From: Cellvibrionales bacterium UBA4451
GTDB lineage: Bacteria > Pseudomonadota > Gammaproteobacteria > Pseudomonadales > Porticoccaceae
Direction of reading: 5' to 3'
NCBI GenBank assembly: GCA_002390285.1
Contig: DGPB01000012.1
Coordinates: 62,001 to 126,000 of the forward strand
Length of the DNA stretch: 64,000 nt
Shown here: positions 54,010-62,377 of the stretch, piece after piece
Position numbering within the stretch: the first letter of the stretch is position 1
Layout: each line of letters begins with the position of its first letter
Program-made: the position numbers and the translations under genes
The notes under the pieces: generated by a model
What the model saw: the letters and a program-made list of their open reading frames with translations, nothing else
What the model was told of the DNA's origin: nothing
Database searches by the model: none

Positions 54010-54035
54010 AAGGCCCCCTGATCAGGGAGCCTTTT
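54010..54035. terminator. Terminator after the CoA-transferase operon
   Basis: AAGGC-C-CCCTGATCAGGG-A-GCCTT with an A run before and a T run after. It serves the minus-strand genes (CoA transferase). Confidence 0.85.
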
Positions 54036-54055
54036 CTTCATGCCAGTCAGAGATA

Positions 54056-54712
54056 TTAAAATTCCATCTCTGGAACATGGTCAGGTACAACCAACTCACC
54101 AGCCGTCTTCTCTATTATTTCTTCTACAGACACGCCCGGCGCACGTTCAACTAGGTGGAATTTACCGTCGTAGATTTCCAGATATGCCAGATCAGTCAGA
54201 ACTTGCTTGATACAATCAGCACCCGTCAGCGGCAGAGTACACTCTGGCAGTAACTTGGAATTACCATATTTGTCGGCGTGGGTCATCGTCACAATGATAT
54301 TGTCTGCACCAGCAACCAGATCCATTGCCCCACCCATACCTTTGATGAGTTTTCCTGGAATCATCCAAGAAGCAATGCTGCCTTGAGCATCCACCTCAAA
54401 AGCGCCAAGAACCGTCAAGTCCACGTGGCCACCACGAATCATGGCAAAGGATTCTGCGGATGAAAAAATCGATGCGCCCTTAGCTGTTGTTACTGTCTGC
54501 TTACCGGCATTGATCAGATCGGCATCGACTTCATCTTCTGTGGGGTATGGCCCCATACCCAGCAGTCCATTCTCAGACTGCAACATAACTTCGATACCCT
54601 CAGGCACATGGTTTGCTACCAATGTAGGAATACCAATACCTAAATTAACGTAATAACCATCCTGTAATTCACGGGCAATACGGATAGCCATTTGATCACG
54701 AGAAAGTGCCAT
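54056..54712 (-). CDS. scoB: 3-oxoacid CoA-transferase subunit B
   Basis: A 218-residue subunit with the catalytic glutamate in LQSENGLLGMGP and GGHVDLTVLGAFEVDAQG. With subunit A it moves CoA from succinyl-CoA to acetoacetate. It follows subunit A after 14 bases on the minus strand. It ends 20 bases before the terminator. Confidence 0.93.
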   Translation of the reverse strand: MALSRDQMAIRIARELQDGYYVNLGIGIPTLVANHVPEGIEVMLQSENGLLGMGPYPTEDEVDADLINAGKQTVTTAKGASIFSSAESFAMIRGGHVDLTVLGAFEVDAQGSIASWMIPGKLIKGMGGAMDLVAGADNIIVTMTHADKYGNSKLLPECTLPLTGADCIKQVLTDLAYLEIYDGKFHLVERAPGVSVEEIIEKTAGELVVPDHVPEMEF

Positions 54713-54726
54713 TATTATCTCTCCTG

Positions 54727-55428
54727 TTAGCCTTCGCGGACGGTACGTATTTCAATACGTTTTTCGAAAGTACCCTGAATCAAACGGTCAACGTAGATTC
54801 CGGGGGTATGAATCTGAGCTGGGTCCAGCTCACCTGGCTCAACAATTTCTTCCACTTCCATCACAGTAATCTTGCCCGCTGTCGCAGCCATGGGATTAAA
54901 ATTCTGGGCTGTGTGACGGTAAATAGCATTACCGTAACGGTCTGCCTTCCAGGCCTTCACGATAGCGAAATCACCGACAACAGACTCTTCAAGAATATAT
55001 TTTCGGCCATTGAATTCACGTACGTCTTTACCTTTAGCTATATCAGTACCGTATCCGGTAGCCGTATAGAATGCAGGGATTCCAGCACCACCAGCACGCA
55101 TCTTTTCAGCCAGCGTACCCTGAGGGGTCAACTCCACCTCCAGAACACCTGACAACAGTTGCTCTTCAAACAACTTGTTTTCACCCACATAGGAAGACAC
55201 CATCTTCTTGATCTGACGGTCATCCAGCAAGATACCAAGACCAAGGCCATCGCAACCGCAGTTATTGGAAACAATCGTCAGCTCCTTGGTACCCATCTTC
55301 TTGATCTCTTTAATCAAGTTCTCAGGAATACCACAGATGCCAAAACCGCCAGAAATCACGGTCATGCCATCTTCAAGACCTGCCATCGCTTCTTCGTAGG
55401 TGTTCACCACCTTATCGAAACCCGCCAT
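54727..55428 (-). CDS. scoA: 3-oxoacid CoA-transferase subunit A
   Basis: A 233-residue CoA-binding subunit: DGMTVISGGFGICGIPENLIKEI, NNCGCDGLGLGILLDDRQIKKMVSSYVGENK and GTLAEKMRAGGAGIPAFYTATGYGT. ATG at 55426-55428 with GGAG 8 bases upstream; the open frame extends to 55494 but its extra residues lack a ribosome site. It is divergent from a LysR gene, with a T-N11-A dyad between. Confidence 0.92.
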   Translation of the reverse strand: MAGFDKVVNTYEEAMAGLEDGMTVISGGFGICGIPENLIKEIKKMGTKELTIVSNNCGCDGLGLGILLDDRQIKKMVSSYVGENKLFEEQLLSGVLEVELTPQGTLAEKMRAGGAGIPAFYTATGYGTDIAKGKDVREFNGRKYILEESVVGDFAIVKAWKADRYGNAIYRHTAQNFNPMAATAGKITVMEVEEIVEPGELDPAQIHTPGIYVDRLIQGTFEKRIEIRTVREG

Positions 55429-55522
55429 GAACAAAACTCCTTCATTATTTTTTATATTACCCCGAGGCTCGTCATCTCGAAGACTTAACCCCAAAGAGGA
55501 CCTTAACCAAAGGCTTGCAAAA

Positions 55523-55543
55523 CATATGTAAGCATCCTATATG
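55523..55543. promoter_or_regulatory. LysR-type T-N11-A operator between scoA and the LysR gene
   Basis: CATAT-GTAAGCATCCT-ATATG is a perfect 5-bp-arm dyad with an 11-base centre, the classical LysR box, in the middle of the divergent gap (55429-55610). Confidence 0.75.
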
Positions 55544-55610
55544 AAAATATATTTATCAAGCGTAAAATTTTAATGGATTGATTTAGATTATAAATAAATA
55601 GAGAGTTCCT

Positions 55611-56504
55611 ATGGACATCACTATCAAACAACTCAAGGCCTTTGTCGCCGTGGCCCAAACCCGCAATTTTGCCGAAGCGGGGGAACTGCTCCACCTGTCA
55701 CAGCCCGCCCTCAGTATTGCAGTGAAAAATATGGAGGGAATAGTGGGAGGACGGTTGCTATCACGAACTACGCGAACCCTCTCCCTGACCCCGGAAGGCG
55801 CAGACTTTCTTCCTGTGGCACAACGACTGCTGGCCGACTGGGACAACGCGCTGGCTGACCTACACAACCTGTTTGCCATGCGGCGCGGTAAATTGACCAT
55901 CGCTACCATGGCCTCTTTCTCTATCGGCCAGTTGCCACGGGCATTGGCTCATTATCGGAAGCAACACCCGGACATCAATATTGCCGTGCAGGATGTGGTG
56001 GCAGAGGACGTAGTGGACATGGTCCGCAAGGGCCGAGTAGAAGTGGGGGTAACTTTTGATCCAGAGGAATCGGAAGACCTTATCTTTGAACCCTTGTTTG
56101 AAGACCGTTTTTTTGTCGTCACCCCCAAGCAACACCCCCTACTGGACATCCACAATATCACCTGGAAGCACCTACAAGATTATCCTTTTATCGCGCTGCA
56201 ACGACCCTCTGCTATGCGTCAGATGATCGACAAAACCACGGCTAGCTGTGGTGTAAAACTTACCGTGGAATTTGAAGCAAACCAGTTGGCCTCCATTAGC
56301 TCAATGGTAGCAAATGGCCTAGGGATTAGTGTGATGCCTTCACTGACCATCCAACAAATGGAGTCTCTCGGGCTCGAATGTCGCCCCCTGACACGACCCG
56401 CGGTGACACGAAAAGTAGGGATTCTCACCCGCCGGCGCTACCCGCTTTCCGCGGCCGCCAACGCCATGGTGGAAACACTAAAACTTCAAATCACTGCTCC
56501 TTAA
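55611..56504 (+). CDS. LysR-family transcriptional regulator of the CoA-transferase operon
   Basis: A 297-residue regulator: QLKAFVAVAQTRNFAEAGELLHLSQPALSIAVKNMEGIVGGRLLSRTTRTLSLTPEG helix-turn-helix, then an effector domain. Divergent from scoA with a perfect T-N11-A site between the two starts, so it probably controls ketone-body use. ATG at 55611 with AGAG upstream. Confidence 0.88.
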   Translation: MDITIKQLKAFVAVAQTRNFAEAGELLHLSQPALSIAVKNMEGIVGGRLLSRTTRTLSLTPEGADFLPVAQRLLADWDNALADLHNLFAMRRGKLTIATMASFSIGQLPRALAHYRKQHPDINIAVQDVVAEDVVDMVRKGRVEVGVTFDPEESEDLIFEPLFEDRFFVVTPKQHPLLDIHNITWKHLQDYPFIALQRPSAMRQMIDKTTASCGVKLTVEFEANQLASISSMVANGLGISVMPSLTIQQMESLGLECRPLTRPAVTRKVGILTRRRYPLSAAANAMVETLKLQITAP

Positions 56505-56583
56505 AAACAGCCTATCACTGACGAAAGAAGCAAAATCTGATAGTGTGTGCGGCCTGTTTCAACAACCGAATGAATGAACAAAC

Positions 56584-56979
56584 ATGAGCCAAGAACAAAC
56601 TGACGCCAACATGAATCCCGCAAAACTGTATCGCGAGGAACTCTTCACCGATCAAAAAATTGGCACCATACGACGCCTAACACCCGTAACACCTGAAGGC
56701 GAGACGGATGCTAGCCGTGAGGTACTTTACTCTGGTTCCACCCAGGTAATGACCCCAATGGGCGCCCTGCCAATTAATTTTGATCTAGAGGCCAGCACCA
56801 TTGGTGAAGCCGCTGAGAAGTTTGGTCCAGCAGCAGAAGTTGCCGTAGAGCGCACCGCCAAAGAATTAGAAGAAATGCGCCGTCAACAAGCCTCCAAAAT
56901 TGTAGTGCCTGGCCAGGATGGTGGTATGGGAGGTATGGGTGGTATGGGTGGTATGCCGGGTGGTGGCATCATTACCTAG
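56584..56979 (+). CDS. Conserved cytoplasmic protein of unknown function with Gly-Met tail
   Basis: A 131-residue protein: NPAKLYREELFTDQKIGTIRRLTPVTPEGETDASREVLYSGSTQVMTPMGALPINF, which I recognise as a conserved hypothetical protein type of gammaproteobacteria, and a low-complexity tail with four GGM repeats (GGMGGMGGMGGM). Function unknown. Its stop codon lies in the first unit of a 12-13-bp tandem repeat. Confidence 0.78.
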   Translation: MSQEQTDANMNPAKLYREELFTDQKIGTIRRLTPVTPEGETDASREVLYSGSTQVMTPMGALPINFDLEASTIGEAAEKFGPAAEVAVERTAKELEEMRRQQASKIVVPGQDGGMGGMGGMGGMPGGGIIT

Positions 56980-57013
56980 GTAGCCACCTAAAAACGGTAC
57001 CTATAAAGCCACC
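56974..57013. repeat. Three 12-13-bp copies over the stop codon of the Gly-Met-tail gene
   Basis: Units ACCTAGGTAGCC (56974), ACCTAAAAACGGT (56986) and ACCTATAAAGCC (56999). The first contains the real stop TAG (56977-56979); the others keep TAA or TAT at the same place. A further ACC follows. Confidence 0.65.
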
Positions 57014-57081
57014 CAAGATTATTTACCCCGCAGAATCCAGTCTCCGAGGTAATCACACCTCTCTATAAAAAGACTCTCTCT

Positions 57082-57657
57082 ATGGCACTGAAAGCCACTG
57101 TCTTTAAAGTCGAGCTTCAGGTTTCCGATATGGACCGGAGCTACTTTCAGTCGCACCCGTTGACGGTAGCTCGTCACCCCTCTGAAACAGATGAACGTAT
57201 GATGGTTCGGCTGCTGGCCTTCGCCCTAAACGCCCATTTTTCCTTTAATACCAGTGAACACCTGCAATTCACCAAAGGTTTGTCCTCCGATGACGAGCCG
57301 GATCTCTGGCTAAAGAATCTTCATGGCGATATTGAACACTGGATTGAGGTGGGGTTACCGGATGAGCGTCGTATTAGGAAAGGCTGCAACCGAGCCAACC
57401 GGGTGGCTATTTATACCTACGGAGAACGCTCAGCTTCTATTTGGTGGAAAAATATCGAGAGTAATCTTGCCCGTTTCGATAATCTCACTATTTATTATCT
57501 ATCGTCAGAAGACACTGCGGCCATGGCCAATATGGCCGGACGCAATATGTCATTGCAGGCGACGATACAGGAGGGTGATATCTGGTTCGGTGACGAGAAC
57601 AACACCATCATGATTTCTCCTGAAGTATTGAAAGCCTCTAACCTGGAAAGCCCCTAG
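57082..57657 (+). CDS. yaeQ: YaeQ family protein
   Basis: A 191-residue YaeQ protein (MALKATVFKVELQVSDMDRSYFQSHPLTVARHPSETDERMMVRLLAFALNAHF), which has a PD-(D/E)xK nuclease-like fold: DEPDLWLKNLHGDIEHWIEVGLPDERRIRKGC. It suggests a cytoplasmic nuclease-like protein, though its reaction is unknown. Its last codons start a 16-bp tandem repeat. Confidence 0.9.
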   Translation: MALKATVFKVELQVSDMDRSYFQSHPLTVARHPSETDERMMVRLLAFALNAHFSFNTSEHLQFTKGLSSDDEPDLWLKNLHGDIEHWIEVGLPDERRIRKGCNRANRVAIYTYGERSASIWWKNIESNLARFDNLTIYYLSSEDTAAMANMAGRNMSLQATIQEGDIWFGDENNTIMISPEVLKASNLESP

Positions 57658-57687
57658 CCTGAAAAACTCCTAACCTAGAAAACGAGT
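57640..57687. repeat. Three 16-bp tandem copies over the yaeQ stop codon
   Basis: AACCTGGAAAGCCCCT (57640), AGCCTGAAAAACTCCT (57656) and AACCTAGAAAACGAGT (57672). The TAG of yaeQ (57655-57657) spans the first junction. About 11 of 16 positions agree between neighbours. Confidence 0.75.
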
Positions 57688-57704
57688 AAACAGTACTCCT
57701 TCGG

Positions 57705-57995
57705 TTACGCCTGATCTTTAAGCGGCTGAACCAGCACCCAAGGTTTAACCACCAATGACCACACCGTGGTATTCGCCTCCAACCACTCAATGGCCTGATC
57801 ATCACTGACCTGCCCCACTGATCCATCAGCCATCCACAGAGCCATCTGCGTCTTGTTATCGCGGCATATCTCAATGGCCACATCGATGAGATCAAGGTCT
57901 GGCGATACGTAGACGGTGGTGCCATTGGCGAAAAATCGCTCTAACTCCTGCCAAGGAATCTTGGCCGTCTCGGCATTAAGTTCGTCTCGTTGCAT
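57705..57995 (-). CDS. DUF2288 family protein
   Basis: A 96-residue protein: LNAETAKIPWQELERFFANGTTVYVSPDLDLIDVAIEICRDNKTQMALWMADGSVGQVSDDQAIEWL then VVKPWVLVQPL, the DUF2288 pattern. Function unknown. A 14-bp tandem array (58006-58089) lies directly upstream of its ATG. Confidence 0.85.
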   Translation of the reverse strand: MQRDELNAETAKIPWQELERFFANGTTVYVSPDLDLIDVAIEICRDNKTQMALWMADGSVGQVSDDQAIEWLEANTTVWSLVVKPWVLVQPLKDQA

Positions 57996-58005
57996 ATTTT
58001 TACCT

Positions 58006-58089
58006 ACTTAACTTTATCTACTTAGCTCTATCTGAATAGCTTTATCTAAATAGTCCTATCTAAAAAGTTCTACCTAAAAATTCGTGCCC
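58006..58089. repeat. Six 14-bp tandem copies between yhiN-like and DUF2288 genes
   Basis: Plus-strand units start at 58006, 58020, 58034, 58048, 58062 and 58076, all 14 bp, with TATCT/TACCT ends and A/T-rich starts. On the minus strand each copy reads as (G/A)AT-AG-like with TAG or TAA triplets. The array fills the gap between the YhiN-like gene stop and the DUF2288 start. Confidence 0.8.
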
Positions 58090-58108
58090 AAATTATTCTT
58101 TGAGAATC

Positions 58109-59293
58109 TTATGCTACCTGACCTGCAGCAACACCGGAGGCCCAAGCCCATTGAAAGTTAAACCCGCCCAAGTGGCCCGTAACATCCAGCACTTCACCCA
58201 CAAAATACAAACCAGGCTGTTTTTGGCTCTCCATGGTTTTGGAGGAAACGTCACAGGTATCCACTCCACCCAGCGTCACCTCAGCCGTGCGGTAACCTTC
58301 TGTGCCTGACGGCTTTAAATCCCAACCATTAATTTTTTCAGCAATAGCCTCCAACAACTGACCCGGCAGCTCGGCCAAGGGCTTTTCTGCCTGCTCCAGC
58401 CACCACAATGCTTCTAATTCCAGCACTAGTTTCCTTGGCAATAGCTGGGATAAGACCGTTCGCATCAATGCTCTTGGCTGCTCTATTTTCTGTTCTGTCA
58501 GGAAATCTAGGCAATCTGTAGCGGGCAACAAGTCCACTTGTACAGACTGCCCCTCTCTCCAATAACTTGAAATCTGTAACACGGCAGGGCCACTTAACCC
58601 CCGGTGGGTAAACAGAATACTTTCCAAAAAAGACTGCTTTCCCGCTGTAATACGTGCCGCAACAGAAACGCCGGATAATCTTTCTGACAACAATTTGAAA
58701 CCATCACTAAATGTAAATGGCACCAAGGCAGGTCGAAGGGGTATGAGCTGATGGCCAAACTGCTCGGCCAACCGATAACCAAAATCGGAGCCACCCAGCG
58801 TCGGCACAGAAAGGCCACCGGAGGCGACCACCAACGATATAGCGGTCATATCACCTGCGTTAGTTGTTAGCTTGTAGCTTTTATCAAAATCTACTCGCTC
58901 AACCTCACAGCGAGTTTTCAACGTCACCCCCGCCTGCTCGGCCTCACTCAGCAGCATGGCAAGAATATCTTTCGAAGCGTCATCACAAAACAGCTGGCCA
59001 AGGGTTTTCTCGTGATAGCCAATGTGATGCTTTGCTACCAGCTCAATAAAATCCCACTGGGTATAGCGACTCAGGGCAGATTTACAGAAGTGCGGGTTGT
59101 TTGATAGGAAGTTATCTGGCTCAACATACAGGTTGGTGAAGTTACAGCGTCCACCGCCAGACATCAGAATTTTCTTGCCCGGCTTATTGGCGCTCTCAAT
59201 CACCAATACCCGACGGCCGCTCTGCCCCGCAGTGATGGCACACATCAACCCTGCCGCACCAGCGCCAATAACAATTACATCCCAATCGTTCAA
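58109..59293 (-). CDS. yhiN: HI0933/YhiN-like NAD(P)/FAD-dependent oxidoreductase
   Basis: A 394-residue flavoprotein: dinucleotide-binding loop VIVIGAGAAGLMCAITAGQSGRRVLVIE at the start, ANKPGKKILMSGGGRCNFTN, and a C-terminal second FAD motif GLYFVGEVLDVTGHLGGFNFQWAWASGVAAG. The family is widespread, and its substrate is not known to me. It starts at ATG 59291-59293. Confidence 0.9.
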   Translation of the reverse strand: MNDWDVIVIGAGAAGLMCAITAGQSGRRVLVIESANKPGKKILMSGGGRCNFTNLYVEPDNFLSNNPHFCKSALSRYTQWDFIELVAKHHIGYHEKTLGQLFCDDASKDILAMLLSEAEQAGVTLKTRCEVERVDFDKSYKLTTNAGDMTAISLVVASGGLSVPTLGGSDFGYRLAEQFGHQLIPLRPALVPFTFSDGFKLLSERLSGVSVAARITAGKQSFLESILFTHRGLSGPAVLQISSYWREGQSVQVDLLPATDCLDFLTEQKIEQPRALMRTVLSQLLPRKLVLELEALWWLEQAEKPLAELPGQLLEAIAEKINGWDLKPSGTEGYRTAEVTLGGVDTCDVSSKTMESQKQPGLYFVGEVLDVTGHLGGFNFQWAWASGVAAGQVA

Positions 59294-59371
59294 ATGACTG
59301 TCTCAACCAAAAACTGGAAAGTGCGCATTCTATAAGCCAGAGACACGAGGTACTATAGCCGCCCTGTCTTT

Positions 59372-59439
59372 TCTAAAGAGAGTTCTAACAGACGTTTTCT
59401 AACGAGAACTGTCTAACAGAAGCGATCTAACTGATTTCG
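59372..59439. repeat. Five tandem copies (12, then 14-bp x4) upstream of ppnP
   Basis: Units begin at 59372 (12 bp), 59384, 59398, 59412 and 59426 (14 bp each), consensus TCTAACnGAnnnnn. TCTAA is kept in all units. A weaker copy (59440-) runs on toward the ppnP start at 59466. Confidence 0.82.
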
Positions 59440-59465
59440 TCCACCTAAATGTTGAGCGCATCCCT

Positions 59466-59747
59466 ATGTTTAAAACCAACAAATACTTTGACGGCCAAGT
59501 GGTTTCCATCGGCTTTCAAACTGAAACACTTCCTGCCACTGTGGGTGTTATGGCACCGGGCGAATATGAATTCTGCCCCAGTGAAAAAGAAGTCATGACT
59601 GTCGTCAGTGGCGCTTTAACCGTAAAGCTAGCTGGCAGCGATGACTGGAAAACGTATAAACAGGGCGATAGCTTTGTTGCTGTGATCGATGAACCCTTTC
59701 AATTAAAAGTAGCCGTGGACACGGCTTATCTCTGCACCTATGGGTAA
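59466..59747 (+). CDS. ppnP: Pyrimidine/purine nucleoside phosphorylase PpnP
   Basis: A 93-residue cupin-like phosphorylase (formerly DUF1255): MFKTNKYFDGQVVSIGFQTETLPATVGVMAPGEYEFCPSEKEVMTVVSGALTVKL. It splits nucleosides with phosphate in the cytoplasm. Its stop codon TAA (59745-59747) sits in the first unit of a tandem repeat. Confidence 0.92.
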   Translation: MFKTNKYFDGQVVSIGFQTETLPATVGVMAPGEYEFCPSEKEVMTVVSGALTVKLAGSDDWKTYKQGDSFVAVIDEPFQLKVAVDTAYLCTYG

Positions 59748-59801
59748 TAAGGCACCTATTGATAAAAAGTACCTATGGATAAAAGCGCTTATGGATAACG
59801 G
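59735..59801. repeat. Four 14-18-bp tandem copies over the ppnP stop codon
   Basis: CACCTATGGGTAATAAGG (59735), CACCTATTGATAAAAAGT (59753), ACCTATGGATAAAAGCG (59771) and CTTATGGATAACGG (59788). The first contains the real stop; later copies repeat TATGGATAA. Confidence 0.75.
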
Positions 59802-59803
59802 CT

Positions 59804-60058
59804 CTAGAGAAAATCTCTTACATACCAGCAGGAGGCCTGCACCTTAAGTCCCCGCTGGCTTGCCCAGCTCAAGCCATGTTTAACCAGCGCCTCCGCATAG
59901 CCCTGCCCGCGGAATTCCGATGGCACATAGGTTCGAGTAAAGTCCACGCCACCCTCACCGTCAGCGCTCGCAGGTAATAGGCTGTATTGCAGAACAGCCT
60001 GAGTATTTCCCAGCGCCAGAACAAATGCTTGCTGATCTGGTTTGTGGCTAATGTTCAT
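59804..60058 (-). CDS. GNAT-family N-acetyltransferase (YjdJ-like)
   Basis: An 84-residue short GNAT: FTRTYVPSEFRGQGYAEALVKHGLSWASQRGLKVQASCWYVRDFL, with the acetyl-CoA loop RGQGYA. It is the minimal GNAT form that often acetylates a small molecule. ATG at 60056-60058 overlaps the stop of the GIY-YIG gene upstream by 11 bases. Substrate unknown. Confidence 0.85.
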   Translation of the reverse strand: MNISHKPDQQAFVLALGNTQAVLQYSLLPASADGEGGVDFTRTYVPSEFRGQGYAEALVKHGLSWASQRGLKVQASCWYVRDFL

Positions 60059-60350
60059 TCTGCCCTGCCTCCGTTTTTTCAATATGCTGTCCAGACACTA
60101 ACCCCAGCTTCTGCTCACGCCTCAATCGCTTTATCGCCGCCTCCCGCTTCGAAGCACTACTGCGATCATGGCCACCCTCTACATACACCACTTTTTCAGG
60201 CCGCCTACCCTGAAAGTACTTTGCACCCTGCTTGCCGTTCAAGTGCTCCTGAAAACGACGCGCTACATCAGTGGTGATGCCGGTATAGAGAGAACCATCG
60301 CTGCTTTGAATCATATAAACAAACCACGGGGTTATATCCTGGTTTGTCAT
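60048..60350 (-). CDS. GIY-YIG nuclease family protein (YhbQ-like)
   Basis: A 100-residue GIY-YIG protein: FVYMIQSSDGSLYTGITTDVARRFQEHLNG, with the GIY-YIG motif as VYM...YTGIT, and the KVVYVEGGHDRSSASKREAAIKRLRREQK region. Start ATG at 60348-60350 with AGGAT upstream is preferred to the longer frame start inside the SprT gene. Nuclease role unknown. Confidence 0.87.
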   Translation of the reverse strand: MTNQDITPWFVYMIQSSDGSLYTGITTDVARRFQEHLNGKQGAKYFQGRRPEKVVYVEGGHDRSSASKREAAIKRLRREQKLGLVSGQHIEKTEAGQNEH

Positions 60351-60363
60351 ACGGCGATCCTGA

Positions 60364-60987
60364 TCATATGGCCACCTCAACTTGCGCTAAAGCAACTCCA
60401 CAATACCGGCAGAGATAACGGGCTTGGCCACGCAGCATTTTGTTATGACGGCGGATACCCAGTTGATGCGTTTTACAATCACAGCGGTAGTCAAACTGCT
60501 GATGCTGCCTGGTAGGGATTCCCGCAAGGTCAAACCTAGCGGTTACGCTGTTATCCACACCAAAGGCATCCATCACCGCCTTCCATTCACTGCCATGAGG
60601 GCGAACTCGACGCAGGTCATGGAGACAGTCGACTAAATAGTGCGCCACTTCATGGGGCACTGTCACCGTCAGGTTTTCTTGATAATATTTGGCAAAAACC
60701 CAGGGGTTGTAACGAATTTGTCGATATTGCGTCCTGCTCTTTCCTATGCCCCAGCCCTTTTTTCTGCCCGTCACCTTATACATCCCTGCCGCGCGGCCAC
60801 GAAGATCAAAAACCACCGGCACCTCAGCAAAGTGCTGGTTGAACAACGCCGCACCGCGCCGAATAAAGTGCTCGGTCTGCTCAATCACTTCTCGCTGCTG
60901 GATGTCACCGATAGGCGTTATAATAACGGGAATTGTGCTTATGTCTGATACTCTTGTTTTTGCAACATTCACTAAAGGCATCTCCAT
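60364..60987 (-). CDS. sprT: SprT-like zinc metalloprotease family protein
   Basis: A 207-residue protein with the zinc-binding HEVAHYLVDCLH motif and a C-terminal zinc-ribbon like array (YRCDCKTHQLGIRRHNKMLRGQARYLCRYCGVAL). SprT is a short metalloprotease-like housekeeping protein. The start is uncertain: ATG at 60985-60987 or 60979-60981; the open frame runs to 61026. Confidence 0.87.
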   Translation of the reverse strand: MEMPLVNVAKTRVSDISTIPVIITPIGDIQQREVIEQTEHFIRRGAALFNQHFAEVPVVFDLRGRAAGMYKVTGRKKGWGIGKSRTQYRQIRYNPWVFAKYYQENLTVTVPHEVAHYLVDCLHDLRRVRPHGSEWKAVMDAFGVDNSVTARFDLAGIPTRQHQQFDYRCDCKTHQLGIRRHNKMLRGQARYLCRYCGVALAQVEVAI

Positions 60988-61066
60988 CGAGGCATTATAG
61001 TGGCAAAAAAGCAGCCGCAAACCCATACCCGCTATAATTACGCTTATGAACAGTCCTAGACGTTAG

Positions 61067-61118
61067 CCCATAAAATGAATTACGCCATAAAATGACTCAC
61101 CCCATAAAATATGACTTG
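61067..61118. repeat. Three 17-18-bp tandem copies over the start codon of the PHP gene
   Basis: CCCATAAAATGAATTAC (61067), GCCATAAAATGACTCAC (61084) and CCCATAAAATATGACTTG (61101). The second copy contains the gene's ATG (61092-61094), and the first holds an earlier copy of AAAATGA at the same place. Confidence 0.75.
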
Positions 61119-61925
61119 CATTGTCACACCACCTGCTCCGATGGCGCGCTCTCGCCAAAAGAACTGGTTAATCGTGCCGCAGAAATGGGCGTTGATGCTC
61201 TGGCCATTACCGACCACGACACCATCAGCGCGTATCAGCAGCTGGGCCCTCTGGACCAACAACCCATTAAGATTATCCCCGGCATTGAGTTTTCCACTCA
61301 CTGGCAAAACATCAACGTGCATATCGTCGGGCTAAATATTCAACTTGAGAGTGAGGCTTTACAAGAGGGCGTTGCCTTTCAGCATCAGGCGCGACAACAG
61401 CGGGCCGTACTAATTGCAGAAAAGCTCCATCAACTGGGGTTTCAGGGTGCGCTGGCCGGAGCAACGGCCATTGCCCATAACGGTAATGTGGGCCGTCCAC
61501 ACTTTGCCCACCATCTGGTTAATGTCGGTGCCGTCAGCAACATCAAACAAGCCTTTAAGAAATATCTTGGCCCCGGAAAAGTCGGTGACATCAAGCAACT
61601 TTGGGCCGACTTACCCCAGGTAATCCAATGGATCACTCAGGCTGGGGGCACAGCGGTATTGGCACATCCCACTAAATACAAACTTACCCGCACCAAACTC
61701 AAACGGCTACTGGATGACCTTATTGAAGCAGGGGGACAGGGTATGGAGGTGGTGTCTGGCAAACAAATTTCTTCAGTGACACGGGATTTAGCTAGCATCT
61801 GTCGAGAGAAGAACCTACTCGGCTCCTGTGGCTCAGACTTCCACCAACCAGATCAATTGTGGGCCGAATTGGGCCAATACTCAGAATACCCAGCAGATTG
61901 CCCTCCCGTATGGGAACATTGGTAA
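61092..61925 (+). CDS. PHP-domain phosphoesterase (TrpH/YciV-like, RNase AM type)
   Basis: A 277-residue PHP metal-dependent hydrolase: YDLHCHTTCSDGALSPKELVNRA (HxH), ITDHDTISAYQQL, EFSTHWQNINVHIVGLNI, and LAHPTKYK and CGSDFH later. The family removes 5'-nucleotides from rRNA/oligonucleotides or hydrolyses 3',5'-bisphosphates. The start ATG lies in a repeated region, so it may be one of two copies. Confidence 0.9.
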   Translation: MTHPIKYDLHCHTTCSDGALSPKELVNRAAEMGVDALAITDHDTISAYQQLGPLDQQPIKIIPGIEFSTHWQNINVHIVGLNIQLESEALQEGVAFQHQARQQRAVLIAEKLHQLGFQGALAGATAIAHNGNVGRPHFAHHLVNVGAVSNIKQAFKKYLGPGKVGDIKQLWADLPQVIQWITQAGGTAVLAHPTKYKLTRTKLKRLLDDLIEAGGQGMEVVSGKQISSVTRDLASICREKNLLGSCGSDFHQPDQLWAELGQYSEYPADCPPVWEHW

Positions 61926-61968
61926 TAGCCGGTGGTATACTTGATCGGTTGAGGACTGGCCGAGTATT

Positions 61969-62286
61969 GTGAAAAAATTTCCTACCAAAGCTGATTTACG
62001 CATCGAACTGCAAACACAGATTGACGACTACACTCGCCAGGGCGGTGAGATAAACCACATTCCACGTGGCCTCAGTGGTCGAGACAATCCACAGGAGAGC
62101 CTTCAAACCCCTCTCTTCGATGGCCCCAAAACCAGCCGCACCCCTATTCCCGAAGTCATCGCCGCTCTGGACTCTCGTGGTAAAAAAAATACCGGGAGCA
62201 AAAAACCAGGGCAAGCGCGACGCAAGGAAAAAATTATCTTCGATGATTTTGGAGAGCCGCTTCGGAAAGTATGGGTGGAAGAATAA
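61969..62286 (+). CDS. Small conserved protein of unknown function
   Basis: A 105-residue basic protein: KKFPTKADLRIELQTQIDDYTRQGGEINHIPRGLSGRDNPQESLQTPLFDGPKTSRTPIPEVIAALDSRGK, and a basic C-terminal tail. I recognise the pattern only as a hypothetical protein near PHP-type genes. GTG start at 61969, GAGGA upstream but distant. No clear domain. Confidence 0.6.
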   Translation: MKKFPTKADLRIELQTQIDDYTRQGGEINHIPRGLSGRDNPQESLQTPLFDGPKTSRTPIPEVIAALDSRGKKNTGSKKPGQARRKEKIIFDDFGEPLRKVWVEE

Positions 62287-62377
62287 TTATTATAAAAGTG
62301 AAGGTCTCATTCACATACGGTTAACGCAATAACATTATGGGCTTAGTCATAAAGAAAACCCCATTAGAGCGCCTATT

